13,159 nt of DNA, from the NCBI GenBank assembly GCA_002405615.1, contig DHMD01000024.1, forward strand, positions 17,504-30,662. Direction: 5' to 3'. The notes under the pieces were generated by a model. It was not told where the DNA came from. It made no database searches and saw only the letters and a list, made by a program, of their open reading frames with translations. This document shows positions 1 to 5,437 of this stretch, piece after piece (position 1 is the stretch's first letter; every line of letters begins with the position of its first letter). The translations under genes were made by a program, and so were the position numbers. The DNA comes from Christensenella sp. UBA4651 (GTDB lineage Bacteria > Bacillota > Clostridia > Christensenellales > UBA1242).

Positions 1-65
1 TGAAAGAGCGTAAGAAATACGGTCTGCACAAGGCTCGTAGAGCAGTACAGTTTAGTAAGAGATAG
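1..65 (+). CDS. rpsI: 30S ribosomal protein S9, C-terminal end (partial at window edge)
   Basis: Only the last 20 codons are visible (3-62, TAG stop 63-65). They read KERKKYGLHKARRAVQFSKR, the signature basic C-terminus of bacterial S9, usually ending KKARRAPQFSKR. In the family this tail reaches into the ribosomal P site and contacts the initiator/peptidyl tRNA anticodon region of the 30S subunit. Val replaces the usual Pro in the ARRAPQF motif, and the second copy downstream has the same change. Upstream gene content (normally rplM before rpsI) is outside the window, so I cannot prove that this copy belongs to a full-length gene, but nothing in the visible part is broken. Confidence 0.9.
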   Translation, partial: KERKKYGLHKARRAVQFSKR

Positions 66-73
66 GATAAAGA

Positions 74-98
74 GGAAATCGCTAGATTTCCTTTTTTT
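74..98 (+). terminator. Intrinsic terminator of rpsI
   Basis: A perfect 7-bp stem, GGAAATC (74-80) with GATTTCC (85-91), closes a GCTA loop and is followed by seven T residues. It starts 8 bases after the rpsI stop codon. The same hairpin recurs at 257-280. Confidence 0.85.
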
Positions 99-104
99 CT
101 ATCT

Positions 105-181
105 CGTGAGTTTTTAGGAGTGGGAGCGAGCAAGCCGGACTAAGCAACGGAGTTGCTGGCGGCTTACTGGAAAAACCCACG
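105..181. repeat. 77-base imperfect inverted repeat between the two rpsI tails
   Basis: Three nested complementary blocks fold this segment into one long hairpin. The outer arms are CGTGAGTTTTT (105-115) and AAAAACCCACG (171-181), pairing at 10 of 11 positions. The middle arms are AAGCCG (132-137) and CGGCTT (160-165). The inner arms are AGCAAC (143-148) and GTTGCT (152-157) around a GGA loop. The left side carries about 16 unpaired bases (116-131) against five on the right. There is no T-tract after the right arm, so it is not an ordinary terminator. It encodes no open frame of note. It may be a small palindromic mobile repeat, a recombination arm or a structured RNA; nothing visible decides between these. 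Confidence 0.6.
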
Positions 182-248
182 TATGAAAGAGCGTAAGAAA
201 TACGGTTTGCACAAGGCTCGTAGAGCAGTACAGTTTAGTAAGAGATAG
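177..248 (+). pseudogene. Duplicated, truncated S9 tail (rpsI fragment)
   Basis: In frame with the TAG at 246-248, the sequence reads PRMKERKKYG and then the same basic tail as copy 1. PRM fits the conserved DPRM just upstream of this tail in S9 proteins. Going further upstream the frame leaves S9: the codons before PR encode AAYWKN rather than the expected GLLTRD, and a TAA closes the frame at 141-143. An ATG exists at 183-185, which would give a 21-residue basic peptide, but no Shine-Dalgarno sequence precedes it. I treat it as a non-coding remnant of rpsI, whose outer end overlaps the right arm of the 105-181 inverted repeat. Confidence 0.75.
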
Positions 249-256
249 GATAAAAG

Positions 257-280
257 GGAAATCGCTAGATTTCCTTTTTT
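257..280 (+). terminator. Second copy of the rpsI terminator
   Basis: GGAAATC (257-263), a GCTA loop and GATTTCC (268-274) are followed by six T residues. It is identical in stem and loop to the hairpin at 74-98 and would block residual read-through into leuS. Confidence 0.8.
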
Positions 281-342
281 GTTTGATGAAATTATAGAGT
301 TGTCGAGTTTTTTGTTTGGTTGTAAATTGTGTTTTTGTTGTG

Positions 343-371
343 TTGACTTTTTGTGTTATTAATGGTATAAT
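343..371 (+). promoter_or_regulatory. Sigma-A promoter of leuS
   Basis: TTGACT (343-348) and a perfect TATAAT (366-371) are separated by 17 bases. Transcription would start near 378, giving a leader of about 30 bases. That is too short for the T-box riboswitch that often controls aminoacyl-tRNA synthetase genes in Bacillota, and no T-box-like sequence is seen upstream. The gene-free stretch 66-406 otherwise contains only the repeats, the inverted repeat and the two terminators listed separately; I see nothing in 281-342. Confidence 0.85.
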
Positions 372-406
372 TTTATCAAAAGTTACATTATTTTTAGGAG
401 TTTTTT

Positions 407-2791
407 ATGGCAAACTATGACTTTAAGAGTATCGAGAAAAAATGGAAAAAATATTGGGTAGACAACAAGACTTTTGCGTGTGATACATCTGATTTTTCTA
501 AGCCAAAGTATTATGTTTTGGATATGTTCCCATATCCGTCTGGGCAAGGGCTGCATGTTGGACATATAACAGGTTATACAGCGACTGACGCTGTTGCTAG
601 AATGAAGCGTATGCAAGGCTATAATGTTTTGCACCCAATCGGGTTTGATGCTTTTGGTTTGCAAGCGGAGCATTATGCTGTAAAAACTGGTAATCACCCT
701 GCAAAGTTTACATATCAAAATATTGACAACTTTATTAGGCAGTACAAGGACTGTGGAATGAGTTACGACTGGGATAGGGTGATTAGGACTTGCGACCCAG
801 AGTACTACAAGTGGTCTCAATGGATTTTTGAGCAACTCTACAAGAGTGGCTTAGCAAATTACAAGGATATGCCAGTCAACTGGTGTGAGGAATTAGGTAC
901 TGTTCTAGCAAATGATGAGGTAATTGACGGAAAGAGCGAGCGTGGTGGTTATCCCGTTGTCAAGAAAAATATGAAACAATGGTCGCTCGACATTGTGGCT
1001 TATGCACAAAAACTTTTGGACGGTCATAAACTTTTGGACTGGCCGCAGTCTACAATCGAGGGGCAGAAGAATTGGATTGGCAGGAGTGAGGGTGCTGAAA
1101 TTCAATTCGCTATCAAGGGAACTGACTTGACTTTTAAGGTCTTTACGACTAGGGCGGACACTTTGTTTGGTGCTACCTACTGCGTTTTGGCTCCTGAAAA
1201 CCCACTGGTTGACCAAATCGTTTCTGACGAGCAAAAGAGTGCTGTCGAGGAGTATCGTAAAGTTTGTCAAACAAGGTCTGATTTGGACAGAACTTCTCTC
1301 AACAAAGAGAAAACGGGTGTTTTTGTCGGTGCATATGCTATCAACCCTGTAAATCAAGAAGAAATCCCAATATACATTGCCGATTATGTCCTCGCAAATT
1401 ATGGTTCGGGGGCGGTTATGGCTGTTCCTTGCCACGATGAGCGTGATTACGAGTTTGCAAAAGCGCTGAATTTGCCAATGAAGCAAGTAGTAGAGGGCGG
1501 GAATTTGGACGAGTGTGCTTTTGTCGAAGACGGTAAACACATTAATTCTGGTTTCCTCAATGGGCTCTACAAGCAGGACGCCCTTAATAAGATGTTTGAA
1601 TGGCTGGAAGCAAACAAGGTCGGCAAAAAAACTGTCAACTACAAACTCCGTGAGTGGATTTTCGGTAGACAACGCTACTGGGGTGAGCCTATCCCTGTTA
1701 TTCATATGGAGGACGGAACAAAGAGGTTGGTTGATGAAAAGGACTTGCCGCTTGTTTTGCCTGAGCTTTCTGATTACAAGCCTTGCAACGGGCAGTCGCC
1801 ACTCGAGCGTGCCGATGAATGGAAGAATGTAGTAATTGATGGTGTCAAAGGTAAAAGGGAAACAACGACAATGCCTAGTTCGACTGGTTCTAGTTGGTAT
1901 TTCTTGCGTTATATCGACCCACACAACAATGACGAAATCGGCAAAAAAGAGTTGCTCGACCACTGGCTCCCTGTTGATCTGTATGTAGGCGGTGCGGAGC
2001 ATACCGTGGGGCACTTGCTATATAGTCGTTTTTGGAACAGATTTTTGTTTGACAAAGGATACATTTCAAAGCCAGAGCCTTTCCAGAGACTGGTACATCC
2101 CGGAATGATGCTCGGTAGTAACAACGAAAAAATGAGTAAGAGTAAGGGAAATGTAGTTAACCCTGACGATATGGTGGCGGAGTATGGCTCGGACGCTTTG
2201 CGTGTCTACGAAATGTTTATGGGGCCAGTTACCGACACAAAACCTTGGCAAACGGGAGGAATTGGCGGAACAAAGCGTTTCATTGATAAGATTTGGCGTA
2301 TCCTCGTTGATGAAAGTTTGATTGTTGATTTTGCGACACCAAATTTGGAAAAGATTTATAACCAAACTGTCAAGAAAGTTACGAGCGATTATGAAAATCT
2401 GTGTTTTAACACCGCAATCTCTCAAATTATGATTTTTGTGAATGCCGTAGTGAGCGAAAAAGCTATTTCAAAGGAATATGCCGAGGGGCTAATTAAGCTT
2501 TTGAACCCTCTCGCACCATGCATTACCGAGGAAATTTGGCAGCTGATGGGGCACGACAACACTATTGCGTATGAGCCTTGGCCAACTTTTGATGAGGCGA
2601 AGTGCGTGGAAGACGAAGTCGAAATTCCTGTCCAAATCAACGGCAAAATGAAGGGAACGGTTCGTGCTCCTGTTGACACTACACAAGATGAAGTTTTGGA
2701 ACTTGCAAAGCAAAATATCAAACAAGTGAATGAAGCCAATATCAAGAAAGTTATTTTTGTCAAGAATAAGATACTAAATATAATAGGGTAA
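407..2791 (+). CDS. leuS: Leucyl-tRNA synthetase
   Basis: Class Ia synthetase charging tRNA-Leu with leucine in the cytoplasm. At 794 residues it is slightly below the common 800-860. The HIGH-type motif is HVGH (residues 50-53) after MFPYPSGQGL, and the KMSKS loop is at 575-579. The CP1 editing domain carries TTRADTLFG (247-255) and HDERDYEFA with the editing Asp at about 347, so post-transfer proofreading of mischarged Ile/Val or norvaline is expected. The C-terminal domain ends in the typical motif around VQINGKMKGTV. The ATG is set by AGGAG at 396-400, six bases upstream. The sequence style, with KPKYYVLDMFPYPSG and NWCEELGTVLAN, resembles Mollicutes/Firmicutes and Bacteroidota enzymes. 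Oddity: GFDAFGLQAE has Gln86 where GLPAE is usual. Monocistronic, with its own promoter and terminator. Confidence 0.97.
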   Translation: MANYDFKSIEKKWKKYWVDNKTFACDTSDFSKPKYYVLDMFPYPSGQGLHVGHITGYTATDAVARMKRMQGYNVLHPIGFDAFGLQAEHYAVKTGNHPAKFTYQNIDNFIRQYKDCGMSYDWDRVIRTCDPEYYKWSQWIFEQLYKSGLANYKDMPVNWCEELGTVLANDEVIDGKSERGGYPVVKKNMKQWSLDIVAYAQKLLDGHKLLDWPQSTIEGQKNWIGRSEGAEIQFAIKGTDLTFKVFTTRADTLFGATYCVLAPENPLVDQIVSDEQKSAVEEYRKVCQTRSDLDRTSLNKEKTGVFVGAYAINPVNQEEIPIYIADYVLANYGSGAVMAVPCHDERDYEFAKALNLPMKQVVEGGNLDECAFVEDGKHINSGFLNGLYKQDALNKMFEWLEANKVGKKTVNYKLREWIFGRQRYWGEPIPVIHMEDGTKRLVDEKDLPLVLPELSDYKPCNGQSPLERADEWKNVVIDGVKGKRETTTMPSSTGSSWYFLRYIDPHNNDEIGKKELLDHWLPVDLYVGGAEHTVGHLLYSRFWNRFLFDKGYISKPEPFQRLVHPGMMLGSNNEKMSKSKGNVVNPDDMVAEYGSDALRVYEMFMGPVTDTKPWQTGGIGGTKRFIDKIWRILVDESLIVDFATPNLEKIYNQTVKKVTSDYENLCFNTAISQIMIFVNAVVSEKAISKEYAEGLIKLLNPLAPCITEEIWQLMGHDNTIAYEPWPTFDEAKCVEDEVEIPVQINGKMKGTVRAPVDTTQDEVLELAKQNIKQVNEANIKKVIFVKNKILNIIG

Positions 2792-2846
2792 AATTTTGTT
2801 TTCTCAAAAACTTAATCATTTATAAATAATTGTATGAATAAAATAC

Positions 2847-2873
2847 AAAAGCCACAGAATTTCTGTGGCTTTT
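2847..2873. terminator. Bidirectional terminator between leuS and the convergent minus-strand genes
   Basis: AAAAGCCACAG (2847-2857) pairs perfectly with CTGTGGCTTTT (2863-2873) around an AATTT loop. The arms begin with A-tracts and end with T-tracts on both strands. It therefore can end transcripts from leuS (+) and from the cysteine-repeat gene (-). Confidence 0.85.
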
Positions 2874-2935
2874 ACTTATTTAGCAAATTTGCTGGAATTG
2901 AAAACTTGTTTTGCGATAAGTCAGATTGTATCAAA

Positions 2936-3613
2936 TTAACAGTTGCAGTTATCACAAGTTGTGGTAGTAGTGCAATTTCCGTTCTCACAAGTGGTAGTGG
3001 TTGTGCAGTTGCCATCGTTGCAAGTCTCTGTAACTACGCAGTTCCCGTCAGGGCAGTTTTCCTCTGTTGTAACACAATTTCCGTCAGGGCAGTCGATTTG
3101 CGTTACCACTGGTCTGCCGTCTGGTTTCGCTGGCAAAGTTGTAAAGCCGCAATTCCCGTCAGGACAAGCAGGTGAGGTGGAGGTAAAGTCGCTACTTTGT
3201 TGACTTGTTGCGTTTGGGTAGGTTTGGGACTGATTGTCTACCTGGTTGTTTTGGGTTTGTTGTGTTGTTGCGGTAGAATCAAAAGGGGTTGCTACATTGT
3301 GGTTTGGTGCATTTTCGTCAATCGGGTAGTTGCTGTAATTTGTCGTTTGGTTGTTTTTAGTATTGTCGATTGGCTTCTGTGTGTCCTCGGTAACAGTTGT
3401 AGAGTAAGTGTCAGTCGGGTTGAGAGGCTCGCCAAAATTTTGAGATATCAATATTTGCACTCCGATGACCCCAGCCAAAGTTGCCAAAAATGTAAAATAA
3501 ATCGCAATACCGACCTTTTTGCGAGTGCTAACCAAAGGTTCTTTCGTTTTGGTAGTAGATTTCTTTTGTTTTGTTGTTGTATTCTCATTGCTTTGAGTTG
3601 ATTTTTTAGCCAT
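2936..3613 (-). CDS. Membrane-anchored protein with C-terminal CxxGNC cysteine repeats (unknown function)
   Basis: I do not recognise this 225-residue protein. Residues 1-33 are Lys/Thr-rich and presumably cytoplasmic. Residues 34-56 form a single hydrophobic segment with no lipobox or obvious cleavage site, so a type II anchor with the C-terminus outside is likely. Residues 60-148 are a disordered N/Q/T/S-rich linker, long enough to cross part of a cell wall. Residues 150-225 are a tandem array: CPDGNC at 150, 175 and 187, CNDGNC at 198, CENGNC at 209 and a final CDNCNC at 220, with a Cys-less KPDGRP at 163. There are 13 cysteines, all in this tail. The start is supported by AAGGAG (minus strand, 3620-3625) six bases upstream. 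It lies 74 bases after walJ; I find no convincing promoter, so read-through from that operon is possible. Metal binding or disulphide cross-linking at the surface are guesses only. Confidence 0.8.
   Translation of the reverse strand: MAKKSTQSNENTTTKQKKSTTKTKEPLVSTRKKVGIAIYFTFLATLAGVIGVQILISQNFGEPLNPTDTYSTTVTEDTQKPIDNTKNNQTTNYSNYPIDENAPNHNVATPFDSTATTQQTQNNQVDNQSQTYPNATSQQSSDFTSTSPACPDGNCGFTTLPAKPDGRPVVTQIDCPDGNCVTTEENCPDGNCVVTETCNDGNCTTTTTCENGNCTTTTTCDNCNC
2939..3166 (-). repeat. Tandem repeats encoding the CxxGNC array
   Basis: Seven units of 11-13 codons lie within the gene at 2936-3613. Repeat starts in the protein are at residues 150, 163, 175, 187, 198, 209 and 220, so the period shrinks from 13/12 to a regular 11. 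The last units are joined by near-pure Thr linkers (TTTTT). The DNA also repeats: a block containing CCGTCAGGRCA, as read on the plus strand, recurs around 3045, 3082 and 3152, and GTGGTAGT recurs near the 3' end of the gene. This suggests growth by unequal crossing-over or slippage. Confidence 0.8.
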
Positions 3614-3687
3614 AATTTACTCCTTATTATGTTTCTAGACAATAATTTGTGTAAATTCAGGCTAAATATGCATAAAAAAAGAGCCTT

Positions 3688-4482
3688 TTAGCCCTTTAAT
3701 CTATATATGTTGCCGATTTGGTCTTGTTTTGCAATGTCTACATGCAGTTCTTTTGCCAAATCTCCGCCGTTTTTTGCCACTACATCTTGGAGAGTTTGCA
3801 GCACGAGTTGAGGGGTGTTGTTATCCTCACTGAGGTGGGCGGGGATAAGTCCACGCACGCCATAGCCTAGCATTTTTAGCACAGCGTTTGCAGTATCGGT
3901 GTTGTTTAGGTGTCCATATTTTGATAGAATTCGGTTTTTGAGTGAAACAGGGTATCTAGGGTTTTGGAGCAAGCGGTTTATATCGTGGTTGGCTTCCAAC
4001 ACAACTAGGCTACTGTCTGCCAAGTTCTTGATGATTTTGTCGGTGATAAAGCCTAGGTCGGTGGCAGTGCTAAATTTTTTGTTGCCCTCGTAAATACTAA
4101 AGCCCAAGCAGTGGCGGCTATCGTGTGAGAGGTCAAAACTAGAAATCGCTAACTCGTTGATATTAAAGTCTTCGCCAAAGATTCCTAATTTATGATTTGC
4201 GGGGATAATACCGATTTTGTTGTCCATTTCTGCCCATGTATCGGGGTGGGCATAGATTGCGGTGTCGTGCGCTCGGGCAAAAGCCCCCAGCCCCTTAATG
4301 TGGTCGCCATGCTCGTGGGTAACCAAGATACTATTTATACTATTAGGGTCAATGCCGATTAGGGCGAGCCTTTCTTCAATATCGGATTTCGTAAGCCCTG
4401 CGTCAATCAAAATTCGGGTATTTTCGCCCTCAACAAAGGTACAGTTCCCTTTGCTGCCGCTAGCAAGTACACAAATACGCAT
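3688..4482 (-). CDS. walJ: WalJ/YycJ-type metallo-beta-lactamase-fold hydrolase
   Basis: A 264-residue MBL-fold protein of the YycJ/WalJ (VicX) family; characterised members are metal-dependent 5'-3' DNA exonucleases linked to mismatch repair and to the WalKR system. It opens with LASGSKGNC (7-14), typical of the family. HEHGDH (56-61) supplies the metal ligands, with further candidates in His120, the ATD motif (Asp142), EANHD (163-167), GHLNN (190-194) and AHLSEDNN (215-222). No signal peptide or membrane segment is present. The ATG lies two bases after the stop of the upstream SDR gene and lacks a clear Shine-Dalgarno sequence, so it is probably translated by coupling in one operon. Unlike in Bacillus it is not next to walR/walK here. 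The family assignment is firm; the in vivo role is inferred. Confidence 0.9.
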   Translation of the reverse strand: MRICVLASGSKGNCTFVEGENTRILIDAGLTKSDIEERLALIGIDPNSINSILVTHEHGDHIKGLGAFARAHDTAIYAHPDTWAEMDNKIGIIPANHKLGIFGEDFNINELAISSFDLSHDSRHCLGFSIYEGNKKFSTATDLGFITDKIIKNLADSSLVVLEANHDINRLLQNPRYPVSLKNRILSKYGHLNNTDTANAVLKMLGYGVRGLIPAHLSEDNNTPQLVLQTLQDVVAKNGGDLAKELHVDIAKQDQIGNIYRLKG

Positions 4483-4484
4483 AA

Positions 4485-5273
4485 TTATTTACCATACATC
4501 CTATATAATACATACGTCAAAAACCTCTCAGGAACGAGCCGCTTAATAAACCTCAAAAACTTGTAACTTGTGCCAATTGTGCGTGTAGCGGGCGGGTTCT
4601 TTATTTGAGATAGCCTAAAAATCGCCCGAGCGACTTTCTCTGGTGGGAGTCCGTGTTGCTCGTCTTTTTCCATTTTCCCGACACTGCGACTCACTCTGTC
4701 GGCGTAGTCGCTATCCGCAATTTCAGTCTTGATACGGTTCTTTGTAAATGATGTTTTGGTGTCCCCAGGGAGGGCACAAGTAACTTTCATTCCAAAGGGT
4801 CTAACCTCATTTTTGAGCGCTATACTAAACGCCTGCAAACCTAATTTGGTCGCACTGTAATAAGCCTGGAAAGGTAGGGCAAATTCGCCGCCCGCTGAAC
4901 CAATATTTACCAAAGTTCCGTGGCTTACTCTCAAATACTTAACAGATTTGCGGGCTACATCAATTGCTCCCTTGAAATTGACGTCAATGATACGGTCAAC
5001 ATCGGCTTGTGGTTCTAATTCGGCAGGCCCACTGATACCCATTCCTGCGTTATTGATAACGCAATCAATTCTGCCTTGTTCGTGGAAAACTGTTTCAAAT
5101 GCGGCTGATACCATTTCGGGACTTGTTACATCGCAAGCAATATCCCTTAGTCCCTCAATATTAGCGGGTTTGCGGCTAAAATTGTAAACTATATGTCCTT
5201 TTTCTAATGCGAGGCGTGCTATCGCTAGCCCAATTCCGCTAGAAGCCCCAGTAATAACATAAACTTTCTGCAT
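4485..5273 (-). CDS. Short-chain dehydrogenase/reductase (SDR family)
   Basis: Classical SDR of 262 residues with a Rossmann fold and NAD(P)-dependent oxidoreductase activity; the substrate cannot be read from the sequence. The cofactor loop TGASSGIG is at 8-15, NNAG at 74-77, Asn99 in the DVNF motif, the catalytic Ser at about 126 (NIGSAGG), and YSATK gives the Tyr139/Lys143 pair. All catalytic tetrad residues are present. Arg34 in NFSRKP, after strand beta-2, would fit NADPH preference (inference). The C-terminal 40 residues are basic and aromatic-rich (FLRFIKRLVPERFLTYVLYRMYGK region), as in SDRs that associate with membranes. The start has GAGGAG (minus strand, 5280-5285) six bases upstream. 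It is the first gene of a unit with walJ. Confidence 0.9.
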   Translation of the reverse strand: MQKVYVITGASSGIGLAIARLALEKGHIVYNFSRKPANIEGLRDIACDVTSPEMVSAAFETVFHEQGRIDCVINNAGMGISGPAELEPQADVDRIIDVNFKGAIDVARKSVKYLRVSHGTLVNIGSAGGEFALPFQAYYSATKLGLQAFSIALKNEVRPFGMKVTCALPGDTKTSFTKNRIKTEIADSDYADRVSRSVGKMEKDEQHGLPPEKVARAIFRLSQIKNPPATRTIGTSYKFLRFIKRLVPERFLTYVLYRMYGK

Positions 5274-5299
5274 AATTTGCTCCTCAAAAAATCTGCTCT

Positions 5300-5328
5300 A
5301 TTATAACTCAATTTTTCAAAAAAAGCAA
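5300..5328 (-). promoter_or_regulatory. Probable promoter of the SDR-walJ unit
   Basis: On the minus strand a perfect TATAAT (plus positions 5300-5305) follows TTGCTT (5323-5328) with a 17-base spacer. The -10 lies 14 bases before the Shine-Dalgarno sequence. The -35 box touches the AT-rich dyad at 5327-5348, so a protein bound there could control it. Confidence 0.6.
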
Positions 5329-5348
5329 AAGATTTGACAAAATCTTTT
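5327..5348. promoter_or_regulatory. AT-rich dyad in the divergent spoIIE/SDR control region
   Basis: AAAAGATTT (5327-5335) and AAATCTTTT (5340-5348) form a perfect 9-bp inverted repeat around GACA, with further T residues to 5351. Read on the plus strand it resembles a weak terminator, but it faces no upstream gene, because SDR is divergent. The centre, read on the minus strand, is TTTTGTCAAA, one base from the Spo0A binding core TTTTGTCGAA known from Bacillus. Operator, 0A-like box or chance AT-rich palindrome are all possible. Confidence 0.4.
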
Positions 5349-5384
5349 TTTATCCCTACGAATATACGCATTTTTGTGCTTTTT

Positions 5385-5418
5385 TGCATAATGGCAAAAT
5401 TGAGAAGTGATATATAAT
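5385..5418 (+). promoter_or_regulatory. Possible spoIIE promoter with wide spacer
   Basis: A perfect TATAAT (5413-5418) lies just before the spoIIE ribosome binding site. No -35 sits at the normal 17 bases. The nearest TTG-type hexamer is TTGCAT (5385-5390), 22 bases upstream. Spacers of 21-22 bases are typical of Spo0A-activated sigma-A promoters such as Bacillus spoIIG and spoIIE, so this is plausible for a spoIIE gene but unproven. Confidence 0.4.
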
Positions 5419-5437
5419 CATATTTGAGGTGATGAAA

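Larger units (their letters stand above)
1..280 (+). repeat. Direct repeat pair: rpsI 3' end plus terminator, present twice
   Basis: Bases 1-97 and 184-280 align without gaps at an offset of 183. I count three mismatches: C24/T207, which is a synonymous Leu codon change, and the adjacent pair 72-73/255-256 just before the terminator stem. The repeat covers the last 20 S9 codons, the stop and the whole terminator. Similarity ends where the T-tracts end. The left limit of the homology cannot be set because copy 1 starts at the window edge. Bases 99-183 between the copies are unique except for the inverted repeat described separately. Such a pair could be an attachment-site scar, a local duplication or a strain-mixing assembly artefact. 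Confidence 0.9.

Noticed and set aside
183..248. A 21-residue basic peptide gene made from the duplicated S9 tail
   Set aside because: There is no ribosome binding site before the ATG, and the sequence is fully explained as a duplicated 3' remnant of rpsI.
281..406. Possible T-box riboswitch upstream of leuS
   Set aside because: The predicted transcript start near 378 leaves about 30 bases, and no T-box core sequence or antiterminator-like hairpin is seen.
905..2014. A 369-codon open frame antisense to leuS
   Set aside because: It lies wholly inside leuS, has no ribosome binding site or recognisable domain, and is explained by codon bias of the sense gene.
2834..3601. Plus-strand open frames opposite the cysteine-repeat gene
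   Set aside because: They mirror the repeat array on the other strand. The minus-strand frame has an AAGGAG site, a membrane segment and a coherent repeat, and the plus frames begin inside the shared terminator region.
3667..3700. Candidate terminator after walJ (minus strand), with AGGGCT and AGGCTC near a T-tract
   Set aside because: The two blocks are direct-like, not complementary, and do not form a stem. Read-through into the downstream gene remains possible.
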